NCBI GenBank assembly: GCA_030272155.1 | Contig: CP126194.1 | Span: forward strand, 5,075,501-5,139,500 | From: Tetradesmus obliquus | Taxonomy: Eukaryota; Chlorophyta; Chlorophyceae; Sphaeropleales; Scenedesmaceae | Length of the DNA: 64,000 nucleotides | Direction of reading: 5' to 3' | In this document: piece after piece, positions 46,427 through 58,007 of the stretch | Layout of the letters: each line of letters opens with the position of its first letter | How positions within the stretch are numbered: the stretch's first letter is position 1 | The notes under the pieces: model-generated | Database searches by the model: none | What the model saw: only the letters and a program-made list of their open reading frames with translations | Told to the model about the DNA's origin: nothing | Made by a program: the position numbers and the translations under genes

Positions 46427-49400
46427 GCAGCCAGTACGACGTGCCTGTTTGCAGCGCCGGCTTCCTGGAGGTGGACACCCCTGAGGGTGTGAAGCGCTTC
46501 GGCATCACACGGGCCCACCTGGAGGAGGATGCGGGCAAGAATGTGCACGGCGGCGCTGACAGCCTCAGCGGCAGCTCACACACGCTGGTGGACTTCAACA
46601 GAGCAGGTGTGGCGCTGCCAGACTGATGGCATTATGGGGTGAAAGGGGGGGGGGGGGGGCAGATGCTGGAGGCAAGGTACAGCTGGTTATGTTATATAAT
46701 TCCGTACAGGCAGTTGAGTGTGCCGCTGTTGGGGGCTGCCAGCCAGCCTGACATGCTGATGAACTCCCAACTGACGCATTAGCATGCTTTGCACTGCAAC
46801 ATCCTTCTCCTCCCCTGCAGGCGTGCCGCTGCTGGGGCCTGCCAGCGAGCCTGACATGCTGATGAACTCTCCACTGACGCACTACTAGTCTCAAGCCGTG
46901 TCGGTTCCAACACGTGTAACCATTCATGTCGTGCTCAGTGTGATACGGCGCCGTGTCAGGAATGTGAACGGCTGTGTATATACAAGGGCCCTGGGAACAG
47001 AGACGTAGCATGCTTTGCATTGCAACGCTCTTCTCCTCCCCTGCAGGCGTGCCGCTGCTGGAGATTGTCAGTGAGCCTGACATGCGCAGCGCGCGCGACG
47101 CAGCCGCTTACGGCGCGGAGCTGCGGCGCATCTGCCGCTTCCTTGGCATATCTGATGGCAACATGGCTGAGGGTAGCATGCGCTGCGATGTGAACGTCAG
47201 CGTGCGGCCAAAGGGGCAGGAGCAGTTTGGCACCAAGGTGGAGGTGAAGAACATGAACAGCTTCAGCAACATGCAGAAGGCGATCGAGTTCGAGATCGAG
47301 CGCCAGGTAGGCAGTGCGGGAGGCAAAGGCTATACAGGATTGCATTGAGGGGAGGCGTACGTTACATGTAGCTTTTGAAAGTGACTGAAAGGGTGCGTGG
47401 CAGGAAAGTGGGCAATAGGAGCGACAGCAGATGCAGGTGCTGCAGCATTCCTCGGCCTGCCTGCTGTCATGGATGCAGTGGTTGTTTGAGCACTGCACCA
47501 CAGCATAATGGCTGCGTTGACAGGGTTTCGAGCCACGAAGGTGCCGTATGCCGCTGCTGTGTAGGGCGGGACGGCTGCAGCTGGTGCCGCTCTACAGTCA
47601 CTTACTCACTAGACAACTAGAAGAAAGCTGGGTAGCAGCTGTGTAACAACACGCCGACATGCACATGTACCTGCCACGCCTATGACCATCTTACTCCGCT
47701 ACGAGCATTGTCAGCTGTCATATCCTTTGCAATTCTCAGCGAGTCTGCCTGGCTGCTGCTGCCGCTGTGCAGGTGTCGCTGCTGCAGGCTGGGCGTGGGG
47801 GTGAGGTGGTGCAGGAGACGCGGCTGTGGGATGAGGGCCGGCAGGAGACCAGCAGCATGCGCACCAAAGAGGGGCTGGCTGACTACAGGTGGGGTTGCTG
47901 CTGCCATCGCCGCTTACGCTGCTACTGCTGTCTCTGGGCATTGCACTGCACTGTGAACCTCCAACCATCAGGCGTGCACGCTTCTGTTCTCACGGTGCAG
48001 CCTTGTTAAATCTGAGGGGCAAGCTGCAGCTGGTGCGCTGTGCTGCGTGCAGCCTGGTTCTAGTTGGCACTGTTATTCCTTGTTACCATACCCTTCTGTT
48101 GTTCGTAATCGTGCTCGTGCCTCTGCCCCCTGCTGCTGTTGCTGCTGCCAGGTACTTCCCTGAGCCCGACCTGCCAGACCTGGAGATCACGGAGCAGCAG
48201 ATAGAGCAGGTCAAGGTGCGGGGGTGGCACAGCACAGCACAGCACAGCACAGCACGGCACGGCAGAGCACAGCACAGCACAGCATGATGCAGCACAAACG
48301 CAGCACAGCTCATCACAGCACAGCACAGCACGGCAGAGCTCTGGCCAGCTCAGCGGGCCGACGCAGCTGCGCATGCTACGATGCTGGCCTGACTTGGTTA
48401 GGGGTTTGCAATCAGAGATTGCAGCTGCTAGTGTCTAACAGGCGCGGGACCTCGAGCCGCTTGCGCTCTGACATTCTATCTATGGTACTAACCGAGGATC
48501 ATCATCTCGCCCTGCATCTCATGCAACTCGTGCAGGCGTCCATGGCTGAGCTGCCTGTGGCGAAGCGCCAGCGCTACCTGTCGCTGGGCCTGCACAGCAC
48601 TGTCCTCCACTGCATGATCTGAGCTCCCCAACAGCACTCTCCACTTCCCTTGACGGCTGACTGTGTGTCTTCCACATGCTGCACGTCAACAAATTTGTGC
48701 GGGCGTCCATGGCTGAGCTGCCTCATGTCACCCAATTGCACGACAACACGCATTCATTTGATTCGCTGATTCCTGTCACACTGCACCTGACCCAATGTAC
48801 GCAGGAGTCCATGGCTGAGCTGCCTATTGCAAAGCGTCAGCGCTACCTGTCGCTGGGCTTGCCCAAGGCTGACGTGCTCATCCTGGCTGATGAGCTGGCC
48901 ACAGCAGACTTCTTCGATGTGGCAATGGCGGCAGGCGCGCCGGCCAAGGCAGCAGCAAACTGGATCATGGGTGACATTATGGCAGCATGCAAGGTGGGGC
49001 GGGAGTGCGGCGGCTGCATCCATGTGCAGCGGCATGCCTGTTCTTCGACGTGCATTGTGCTTCGACGTCTGCGTGTGATTCACCCCAAGCAGCAAAGCTC
49101 CGGAACCACACTGACATGCCCAGGAAGCACATGCATGGCCAGACAAGTCGCTACAAGCTCAACAACCAATTGTACATCATTTGACATCCCAATTGTTGTG
49201 TGTTGGCGCGCAGGAGCGCAAGATGGGCATGGACGGCCTGGCCATCACGCCGGGCGCGCTGGCGGAGATGATCAGCTTGATCGAGGGCGGCACCATCAGC
49301 GGCAAGATTGCGAAAGATGTGCTGCCGCGGCTGCTGGATGGCGAGGGCAATGCAGGCGTGAAGGCCTTCGTGGAGAAGGAAGGGCTGGTCCAGATCTCAG

Positions 49401-49918
49401 GTGGGTCCTGGCTGTTTCAGGTGCCAGCAATTGTGCAGGGCGGGGCTTTGTGTTGTGCTGGTTGCCAGGGGCCTTGTGCTTGGCCGCTGGGCTCAAAGGC
49501 AGCGTGTGATGTGTATGAATTGCATGGATGAGCTGGTGCAGGTCTCAGGTGGGCGCTGCCCCTGGCTGGCTGGGTGCGCTTTCTTGCTGCTGCTATTATA
49601 TGGCGGAAGCATAGTTTAGGGCACTACTCGTGCTTGGTGGCACCTCATGCAGCTGACAGTTTTTGTGTGTTTCCTGCTGCCTCTGCTTTTGCTGCACCTG
49701 CCGCAGACGAGTCTGCCGTGGAGGCGATGGTTGATGCCGTGCTTGCTGCCAACCCCAACCAGCTGGCGCAGTACTGCTCAGGCAAGACAAAGCTGGCAGG
49801 CTTCTTCACTGGCCAGGTCATGAAGGAGAGCGCAGGCAGGGTCAACCCCGGGCTGATGAACAAGATCCTGATGAAGAAGCTGGCAGCGGCAGCGGCAGCA
49901 GCAGCAGAGGCGGCGTAG
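44477..49918 (+). CDS. GATB: Aspartyl/glutamyl-tRNA amidotransferase subunit B, organellar, 10 exons
   Basis: Subunit of the complex that turns Glu-tRNA(Gln) into Gln-tRNA(Gln) in plastids and mitochondria. Exons: 44477-44740, 45148-45276, 45820-45962, 46431-46606, 47047-47306, 47773-47888, 48152-48215, 48805-48993, 49214-49400, 49707-49918; 579 residues in phase. Exon 1 is an Ala/Arg/Ser-rich leader with an Ala run, typical of dual or plastid targeting. The core begins [13 protein letters not shown], with the zinc Cys of FCSCPNQYG and [48 protein letters not shown] and [13 protein letters not shown] follow, then [10 protein letters not shown] and ETRLWDEG...[19 protein letters not shown]. 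The C-terminal tRNA-binding tail includes [20 protein letters not shown]...GLMNKIL. Introns 4, 7 and 9 carry decayed copies of neighbouring exon edges. Confidence 0.96.
45277..45418. repeat. AGC/GGC microsatellite tract in GatB intron 2
   Basis: About 140 bp of almost pure (AGC)n with GGC interruptions, starting right after the donor of exon 2. Confidence 0.9.
46645..46659. repeat. Poly(G)15 in GatB intron 4
   Basis: Fifteen consecutive G on the plus strand, 38 bases after the exon 4 donor. Confidence 0.9.
46720..46888 (+). repeat. Two decayed copies of the GatB exon 5 start
   Basis: Copy A (46720-46782) and copy B (46821-46888) resemble the first 45-60 bases of exon 5 (47047 on). Copy B keeps the acceptor with its 40-base upstream tract (46781-46820 versus 47007-47046, four mismatches). 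If spliced in, B reads [12 protein letters not shown] and then reaches an in-frame TAG at 46886-46888. Confidence 0.9.
48226..48345. repeat. CACAG pentanucleotide tract in GatB intron 7
   Basis: Many units of cacag/cacgg with interruptions, immediately after the exon 7 donor. Confidence 0.9.
48536..48723 (+). repeat. Two decayed copies of the GatB exon 8 start
   Basis: Copy 1 (48536-48592) has a CAG acceptor and reads [18 protein letters not shown], nearly identical to the true exon 8 at 48805. It then diverges and hits a stop. Copy 2 (48703-48723) keeps only the first seven codons. Confidence 0.9.
49532..49553 (+). repeat. Copy of the GatB exon 9 end and donor
   Basis: gctggtgcaggtctcaggtggg resembles the end of exon 9 plus donor (gctggtccagatctcaggtggg, 49385-49405), differing at two positions, placed within intron 9. 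Confidence 0.75.
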
Positions 49919-50061
49919 TCGGCGCCTGGTCAACTCGGCGTTGACTTTTAGGCTGGCTGCAGGCAGCTGACAGCTGCCAGCTCAGGCTGAGCCGCAGGCT
50001 TGGCAGGGCCCCTGCCACCGGGTGAGCTTGCTCGCTGTCTGATGCCTTCAGAACCAGGTAT

Positions 50062-50195
50062 TGACGTGACATATGAGATCGCCGTACTATAAGATCGGTG
50101 GTGCATGTCATGCAATACTATTGGCTGCAATTCACTGCAATGTGTGCTGCTCGCACACAAGAGCTCAAATTAATCAGCTCTGTCAAGGCACACTA
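50062..50195 (+). repeat. Repeat A, copy 1 (134 bp)
   Basis: Identical as far as I can read to 50646-50779; begins tgacgtgacatatgagatcg and ends caaggcacacta. It directly abuts repeat B copy 1. Confidence 0.95.
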
Positions 50196-50644
50196 AGTGA
50201 GTCGGCTGCGGCGCTACGGCTTGCTGCGCCTAATGGCTGCCCGACAGTGGAAAGGTAGAGTTCGCTGCTTACTCGACATCTTCATGATGCCGCATGCTGG
50301 CAGCTACTCGCTGACTATCTGCATCACTGGAAATTACGGTGGTCTCAGATCTGCGCCCAACCATGCAGCCTGGTCTACATGATCGCAACAGTGAGCCTGC
50401 TCGGCTTGTTACCCGATGTGCAGATATGCTCAATGCACAACGTGGGCGAAACTGAAGACATCGCAATCGATGCCGCTCTCGACTATGTACCCGGCTTGGA
50501 TTCACTGTCCAGCTCAGCAGTACACGTCATATCATACCCTGAAACACGTGCAGATGGGGCATGTGCCAGGACTGCAATGATAGCCACAACAATGAGATGC
50601 ACACACCAGATACAATCGGTCAACACCCTAATGGGGCGCGACAG
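50196..50644 (+). repeat. Repeat B, copy 1 (449 bp)
   Basis: Matches 51586-52045 essentially exactly apart from an 11-bp tandem insertion (gatgctcggct) in copy 2. Flanked on both sides by repeat A. No recognisable coding domain. Confidence 0.95.
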
Positions 50645-50645
50645 C

Positions 50646-50779
50646 TGACGTGACATATGAGATCGCCGTACTATAAGATCGGTGGTGCATGTCATGCAAT
50701 ACTATTGGCTGCAATTCACTGCAATGTGTGCTGCTCGCACACAAGAGCTCAAATTAATCAGCTCTGTCAAGGCACACTA
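50646..50779 (+). repeat. Repeat A, copy 2 (134 bp)
   Basis: Second direct copy of 50062-50195, one base after the end of repeat B copy 1, so A-B-A resembles a small element with direct terminal repeats (TRIM-like). Confidence 0.95.
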
Positions 50780-51585
50780 GACCCCCCCCATACACTAGCC
50801 TGCGACAACTGCCAGGCAAGTGTATGTGGTGTGCTGCAGCCGTGGATTGTGCTAGAATGCTCATGCTGGCAACTGAACCTCATGCCAACAAAGCGGTTTC
50901 ACCTGCTGCAACAATGTGCAGGTTGGTTATGCAGACTAACCATCCACAAATCGCAACGAACTGCTGTCACCAGAACTCAGGTGGCTGCTGACACCTCGCT
51001 ATAGAGCCGCGCTATGCCCGCTTGCTTGGGGCTGGCCGCTTGCTTGGGGCTGCTGTCACTCTGTTTGGGGCCGCTATGCCTGCTGCCTGAGTGGCCGCAC
51101 TCATCTCGTGTACGACAAGTAAGATGCCGCTGCAACTGCTCAACCAGTCACTGCCAGCCAGCTATGCCACAATGCTGTGCACTCAGCCCAAAAGCCACAC
51201 AAACAAACTTGATGATGGAGTACCAGGCCATCAGAGAGTTTTTGCTGTGAAGTTGCTCTCAAAACTTTAGATGCAGTAGCCAGATACTACCTTCCACTGC
51301 TGCGCTCAACAGCCCTGCTGCTGACTGGCTGCACACTGCATGTTCACTGCATCCAGGTGCATCTGAGGGTGGCGAAAAGGCACACTTCTGCAGCTCCACG
51401 GCACATGTTTGGACTATAATAAGCCTACAAACGTTGCCCAGGGCGCTGATATGCCCTGCTGGGGTTGCCGATGCTTGGCTGTTCCCTCCAGAGTGGTGCT
51501 GTCACCTTGGATGAGCCTACTGCTGCCGAGACGCCATGAAAGCTCCTTTGGCCCCTCAGATCTAAACCAGTATGGTCTTCAGTTT
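50780..51585. other. Unique spacer between repeat blocks
   Basis: 806 bp without supported exons or repeats. Confidence 0.5.
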
Positions 51586-52045
51586 AGTGAGTCGGCTGCG
51601 GCGCTACGGCTTGCTGCGCCTAATGGCTGCCCGACAGTGGAAAGGTAGAGTTCGCTGCTTACTCGACATCTTCATGATGCCGCATGCTGGCAGCTACTCG
51701 CTGACTATCTGCATCACTGGAAATTACGGTGGTCTCAGATCTGCGCCCAACCATGCAGCCTGGTCTACATGATCGCAACAGTGAGCCTGCTCGGCTGATG
51801 CTCGGCTTGTTACCCGATGTGCAGATATGCTCAATGCACAACGTGGGCGAAACTGAAGACATCGCAATCGATGCCGCTCTCGACTATGTACCCGGCTTGG
51901 ATTCACTGTCCAGCTCAGCAGTACACGTCATATCATACCCTGAAACACGTGCAGATGGGGCATGTGCCAGGACTGCAATGATAGCCACAACAATGAGATG
52001 CACACACCAGATACAATCGGTCAACACCCTAATGGGGCGCGACAG
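51586..52045 (+). repeat. Repeat B, copy 2 (460 bp)
   Basis: Second copy of repeat B, here without flanking A repeats. The 11-bp difference is a local duplication around tgctcggct. Confidence 0.95.
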
Positions 52046-52879
52046 TATCCCTTTTTGTAGCAGCAACGTGGCGCATGCTTGTTGTGTCTTTCCCCCTTGC
52101 CGCATTGGCTTGTGACAAACACGCGTGGCGCTATGTCCATATAACATTGCAAACTGTGTTTACATGCCAATGCAAGCATTTTGATATGTCCAGTGTGTCA
52201 TGTCATATGGCATGTGACACATGGTGAAAAGCGTTGTTTTGGGCTGCTTTGCAGTGCACTCGCCAGGCTCAGCCATTCTGCATCGTGATTCCTGTGTTGT
52301 GGCTGGTAGTAAGGCTGCAGCACCAGCCCCGACAAGTCACTGAGATGTGTGCTGTGCTCCCTGCGCTTGTCAAGGCGCGGGTGTGACTGTAACCACCTGT
52401 ACTCTGAAGGCGCCTGCTCGTGGCTGTAAGTGATGCTGGCGTTTTGAGGCATGCAAATGGACCAAAGTGGCTGACTCGTGATCGACGCGGTTGGTGGTGA
52501 ATCGTTGCAGCTGCCTTCTGCTAGTGCTGAGCAGTGCTGTGGTGCAGTCAGCACAGCAGCTGCCAGGAAGGTACTCAATGACAGCGGAAGGTCATGTTCG
52601 AGATGTCTCGGCACAGCACAGTTGTATCACCAGCCTTCTTCACGATACGAGCTACATTCATTCAACTCACTGCCTTACAGTCAAGCAAGCTCACCGTACA
52701 AATCGGCGATTCGGTGTTCTCCTCACACCTGTGCTTGAATCTTGCTGCCGCGCGTCGGACTCGACACTCCCTGCACATAAGAAAACATTTCATTACGTAC
52801 AACAGCTGCAGGGTTAAAGCAGCCGACAGCACCAGGCATTAATCGGAAACGGAAGCAGCACGGAAGCCTGCCCCAAAGA
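52046..52879. other. Intergenic, upstream of the secreted protein gene
   Basis: 834 bp; no exons seen. Presumed promoter of the next gene at its right end. Confidence 0.45.
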
Positions 52880-54148
52880 ATGGACGGTGGAGCGGTCCGA
52901 GCTGTCTGCATCACGCTGCTGCTATGCTTTTGCGTAAGCAGGTGCGGCAGAGCAGTAGCAGAATCAGGTGGTGCGCAGGAACGCCCTGCCAGAGCGCCTA
53001 CTCAGCAGCAAAGCAGCAGTACAGCAAGCCAGGTCATGCTGCAATAACCAACACTTTTAGTCGTAGAGTGCTGCTGGCTTGAATAACCGCAGTCCTCATG
53101 TTCAATTGACGTATCAGCTGGCCGATCCTATAGTGACATGGGTTTTTAAGTGTGCCGTCTATTCTGCGTGCCGCAGCATCCAAGGTGCATCAGCATCATT
53201 GCAGCACCTGCGCGGGCGGCGGCGGCTACAAGCAGCTGTAATTGATGGCCAACCCAGGTCAGTCAAAGCATACCCTGCATGCATGCATGAGCGGTGCTAG
53301 CCTGGCAGCTGTGAGCCCGCGTGGTGCCCTCTGCTGTGTGGCGGCAGGCAGCCAGCAAGCATGGTGATGTTGGCAGCAAGTGCAGCTCGCAGTGCAAGTT
53401 CAGCAATCGCCGCAGTTCTGTGTGTTGCAGCACAGGTTTCTGTTAGCACCCAGCCTAGCTCAGCTCAGCATGGGCTCATATTCTACACACCCGCAAAAAG
53501 TCCAATGCTCTGTTCAAGTCTTCTCCTGCAGGTGTGATGACCTTTGTGTCCTGCCACACTGCACTTTGCAGGGTGCTGTTCAATGGCCTAGAAGTGCCTG
53601 TCTGCAGCTCGCTGAAGCAGCCTGGCGGTGCTTGGTTGCACGGCGATGCTGCAGCAATGCTGGCATGGGACCTAATCCAGGGTGGGTGGCGTTACTAGGC
53701 ACGTTTGTAGCATTACAACACACCTCATGAATGCTGTGACTGATGCGACCAGTGGCAATTAATCTTTGTAAGCATGCCATCTTATGAGTGCTGATGGTTA
53801 GTTGCAGCCCAGCGAACAGCTGCAGCTGCTTGCGCTTGTTGGTGGACTCTTCACAGCACCACTTCTGCGCCAGCAGACCTCCTTTCCCAGCATCTGGAGC
53901 AATACCCACCACCGTTTTCTTGCTGACCTGCTCCCGCAGAGTCCAAGGGCAACAGGCATGCCAACAGCGCAGCGTACGACTTCGATTTCTGCAAAGGCGA
54001 TGTGACTTCCAGCAAGGTGCCCTGCTTTGCTGGCGAAGGCGCTATCCACAATGACAAGACTGCCTTTACAAGCATCTACTGCGCCACTAAACCTTCCTGC
54101 CGCAAAGATGCAGAAGGCAGGACTGTATGTGTGGGCAAGAAGAAGTAG
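52880..54148 (+). CDS. Small secreted cysteine-rich protein, unknown family, 4 exons
   Basis: Exons 52880-53032, 53348-53435, 53532-53681, 53940-54148 join in phase to 199 residues. The first exon encodes a signal peptide with hydrophobic core AVCITLLLCFCVS, then a low-complexity Pro/Gln/Ser linker. The mature part has paired and spaced Cys (KCSSQCKFSNRRSSVCCSTG, FVSCHTALC, EVPVCSSL, FDFCKGD, VPCFAGEG, IYCATKPSC, TVCVG) and ends in KKK. Four exons each with good acceptors and one continuous Cys-rich reading make a real gene likely. A Cys-containing stretch near 53178-53245 could be an extra or alternative exon. Function unknown; an extracellular disulfide-rich protein is the only inference. 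Confidence 0.65.
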
Positions 54149-55081
54149 GAGGGGCAGCTCATTATGTGGCTCAGCAGCCGACAAGTATGCCTGTTTGTGT
54201 GTGAGGTGCAAGTGCTAGATGGCGGCAGCCTCAGCTCTGCATGGTTGGCGGCTGTTGAGATACCGTTGTCTGAGGACAATTGTTCGGTTATTGTTGCAAG
54301 TTTCCTAATAGTGTTTAAACCAGCAAATGCGCGCGGTTGCGCATGCTGCATGGCATTGCCGCATCCCAGTAGTCACAGCTGCAATGGTTGCGTGGCATGT
54401 GCATGACCTGTCGAGCCTGCCTTGACATGCATGTTTTCTGATCTTCCTGTCAGACAGGGATTCAGCTGCATCCAAACATGTGTCGCACACACCTAGATAA
54501 TGGATAGCTCAAGTTTGTACACGGATTGGACATCATTACCAAGCCAGCAAGCCATTTTGCATTCATATCAGCCTGCCGCATCAGGCTGCAGGCTCAAGCT
54601 GCTCAGACAAGAGACACCACACTCAGCTATCACCCTGGTGCTGCAACATGCACCTTTTGCAGTGGAGTTGCAGCTGACATCTGTGTTATGACATGATGCC
54701 CTACTACCTTGAGCAGCAAGTTGCATGTTGAACTCTTTTGACAGCATTGGTGTTTGTAATAAAGGTTGCAGACGCCATGATATTACGGAATTTGCGCAGC
54801 AACGCAATCAAACGTCGCATTCACCCTGTGGTGCTGCAGCCTGCAGGGTTGCAGCTTTGACAGCATGGGATGGTCACATATACCTAGTCAGGTGGACATC
54901 ATGCCCACACACACCGGCACGAGCACAGCATATGATGTGCTGTGAAATGCACACACATGACACGCGCGATCACCAGCACAAGTACATGCAGACAACACAA
55001 GAAAAGCATCCTCCCCACTGTCCATGCCATGTGGACTGCAACGCTGTGTGCTGTCCAGCGTACAGCAACAGTCCACAATGA
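54149..55081. other. Convergent intergenic region
   Basis: 933 bp between two convergent 3' ends. A TGTAA followed by AATAAA-like sequence occurs near 54755. No exons. Confidence 0.45.
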
Positions 55082-57525
55082 TTAGCCGCAGATGTACGTC
55101 ATGCAGAGTGACAGTGGGTTGTAACTCTTCGTGTATGTGCTGCCTACCAGTGCAGCAGCATCCCAGGCCCTCCTGTTGTTGCAGTTGGCATGCACCGCAC
55201 ACGTCACCGGCCCGCCCGCACGCGCCGGCACATTCAGCTGCTTTGCAAGGCTCAGGAATGACAAGCTGCACGCCTCACACATCACACTCTGCAGCCGCAC
55301 ATCATTTGCCAAACTCAACCCAGTAGCTTGCACATAATGCCTCCTCCAAGCATCAAAATACGACCCCAGCCAGTGCGTCCTAATTGTAAGATCCGGCACA
55401 TCGCTGAGGACGCCGCAGTCCAGCCTCTCTGAACCCCTGGGCTCCAAAACCCCATCCACCAGGCCCGTGGTAGGGTTTGGGCACAGCACCAAAGACCTGC
55501 CTATGTGGTAGAAGCTGAATGTTGCGGTGAGGTTGGTGGGGCAGACCTGTACTGGCAGCGGCAGCCGCGCTGCAAAGTCGGCATAGTTGCTCATGCGCAA
55601 GGTCCTTGTCAGCAGCTGGCTGTTGTATAGTGCCTGCCATCCGGCATTGCCAATGCGTGGGCAGCCGAAGAGCCAGACGCCTGCCACTTGGTTTGGGGAG
55701 CCGGCGGTCTGCCAGCGGAATTGTGAGCGCAGCGCACAGATTGCTGCCAGTGCGCCGCCGAGGCTGTGGCCTATGAAGTAAACTCGTTTGTTTGCATCGA
55801 CCTGGGGCAGCAACAGTGTGATAATACAAGGGATTTTGTGGATGATTGGGTTCAGTTCAAACTGCTCATGTTCACTGCCAGCATCGCATGCCACAACACC
55901 ACGCAAGGCTGCTCGGCTGCTGACGCAGAATAACAGCCGTCAGCTGCGATGCAAACGCAACTATCGGCACCATGTACACTCAAAACAAACACCAACAGAC
56001 GTCCATATGTGTACAGCTAACTGCACAGCCACATCTGTCTCATTCAAGGCATGCAAGATATAATCATCATCAAGCTCACCCTGACTAGCTGCCTGTTGAT
56101 TGCAGCCGTCACCTCCCGCTCCATCGCCTGCCACGCCGCAAAGAAGCCGCCGTGCAGCCGCACATCGCCCCTGCCGCTGGCCGTAAACAAGTTGCGCACG
56201 TTGCGCGTGTGCGCGCAGTCGGCGTCGATAAGAACGTCGCCCGGATCCTCAAAGTCAGTGCCCTGCAGCAGATGTGGCAGCATGGAGGGCAGCGGTTGGT
56301 TGTGCTGCGTTGCTGCTGTGGGACAGGCTCTGTGGGTTTGCTGGACCAGCAGAGCTTGCCTAGTGCACAAACCGTGTCAGGAGAACTGCCTAGTTATGCG
56401 CCTGGCCATTCCACTCATAGCAAACAGAGAACCATGCAGAGGGGTCGTGTACAGCAACACATGTGTTGAGAGCAGAACACAAACAATTGCCAACCACATC
56501 CCTACAACAGCAGACGCAGCGCTACTGCTTCTGAGATCGGGCACCTGCCGCTGTCGGCAGCAATAGCTGCCAGGCCAGCCACACACTGCTCACCCTGAAA
56601 GCCACAAACACCCCTTTGCTGCCAGCCCGCATCACCAGCGCCGTCATCGTCCCTCCATACGGCTGAACCTTCACATTGATTGTCTGTATGCTGCCCACAT
56701 CAATTCCCAAGCCACTCAAGCAGCCACCCAGCTGCTCCTGAACCTTGTCACCCCATGACGTGTAGGCCAGCTGTATGATGGCTGCAATAGAGGGATGGGT
56801 AGCTTGCTCCGCAGGACTGAGTTCTGCATAGTTGGATGGTATGCCTTGGTCTGTTAGTAACACTTGTGTTGCTGCGCAGCTGGCAAGCCTGACACCTGGC
56901 TGCCAGAACTGTGGCTGTGCTGCTGCTGTACTTGTTCCTCCTCCTGCTGCTGCTGCTGCTGCTGTGCTGTTGAAGGGCTGATCAGGTCTGTCATACAGGC
57001 CTGCATCCAGCACCTGCTGCGCAAACTGCGCATGGGCACTGTAGAAGAACAGCACCTGTGCCGTCCACACTGCACAGGCAACAGGATTACAGCAGCCACA
57101 TTGGATGAGCGGAAGGCGGTGCAGAGCATCAAACAACAGTTTTGGTGCGCTTGATGTGGCTGCGTTTAGGACAGCTGCGCTGCTCCTTTCGCTGCTGCAG
57201 CAGCGGTGAGCTGCTGCTGTGCCATGCTGCTGCATGCCCCAACACATCCTGCAGCAACGTGCGCCACAACTCATTCGTCCTGCAGAGATGGTCAACTGAA
57301 AATTCAACAACCTCACCAAGAAGTGCTACGGCTACTGGCGTACGCATGTCGTCCAAGCGATGGCAGTGGATACTTGAAGCGTACAACGTGCGATGTATGA
57401 GCCCCTAGTGACTGCAAAGCCATGAAAGATCAAACAAACATGAGCCCACGCTGCAGTGCACCCTCGTAGGCAGCTGCGCGAAGCCACACCGCGATGCTGT
57501 CGGCAGCAGTGTAATGGGGCGGCAT
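55082..57525 (-). CDS. Class 3 (fungal-type) lipase, 5 exons
   Basis: Predicted lipase. Exons (minus): 57440-57525, 57246-57279, 56594-57055, 56080-56262, 55082-55801; 494 residues in phase. The second exon is only 34 nt. N-terminus MPPHYTAADSIAVWLRAAAYEGALQ has no signal peptide. Diagnostic marks are the oxyanion strand VFVAFRGTDFEDPGDVLIDAD spanning exons 3 and 4, RLHGGFFAAW, the nucleophile elbow VYFIGHSLGGALAAICAL, and WLFGCPRIGNAGW, where class 3 lipases have G.PR.GN. YHIGRSLVL follows, and a Cys-containing C-terminal region with a candidate His. It is distinct from the other lipase in the window, being shorter and without polyQ. Substrate unknown. Confidence 0.9.
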
Positions 57526-58007
57526 GCAACCGAGGCTGTGGAAACCATTCTTTATAAATTGATGTTCAAGTTCAATATTGCACTGCTATTGCTGCATATG
57601 CAGCTTCTTGGTCGCTGGTAGCGGCCGATGAGCGAACTTGGCGCCTTCAAAGCGGGAGGAGGCAAAATGGCGCCTTCAAGTTTGGGTCACTCAATCGACA
57701 AGTCGCCCGCATTCCAATCGCTAAAGCATATCCTGCTACTAATGCTGCCCAGCTCAAGGCAGTAATGCCAGTGCTAGTCCCCACCTTGGCAATTCATGTT
57801 ACCTTGGCAGTGGTGCCAGCATGCTGGTGCGCACTACACGCGTGCCTAGTGATAAGCTCCTCAGCAGGCTGCTGCACCAATGCGTTGCCCAAGACCAGGC
57901 TTGCTTCATGCTGCAGGCTGTTCACTCAGCCACCACAAACCCCCAGCGCGCCTTGCCAAACACAAACTGACCAAATCGCCACAAGCCACACCCAACAATC
58001 GCTCCAG
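57526..58007. promoter_or_regulatory. Intergenic promoter region of lipase with repeated GGCGCC motif
   Basis: The 12-mer tggcgccttcaa occurs at 57639-57650 and 57668-57679, about 115-150 bp upstream of the lipase start. The GGCGCC core resembles E2F-type sites, but that is only a resemblance. Confidence 0.4.
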
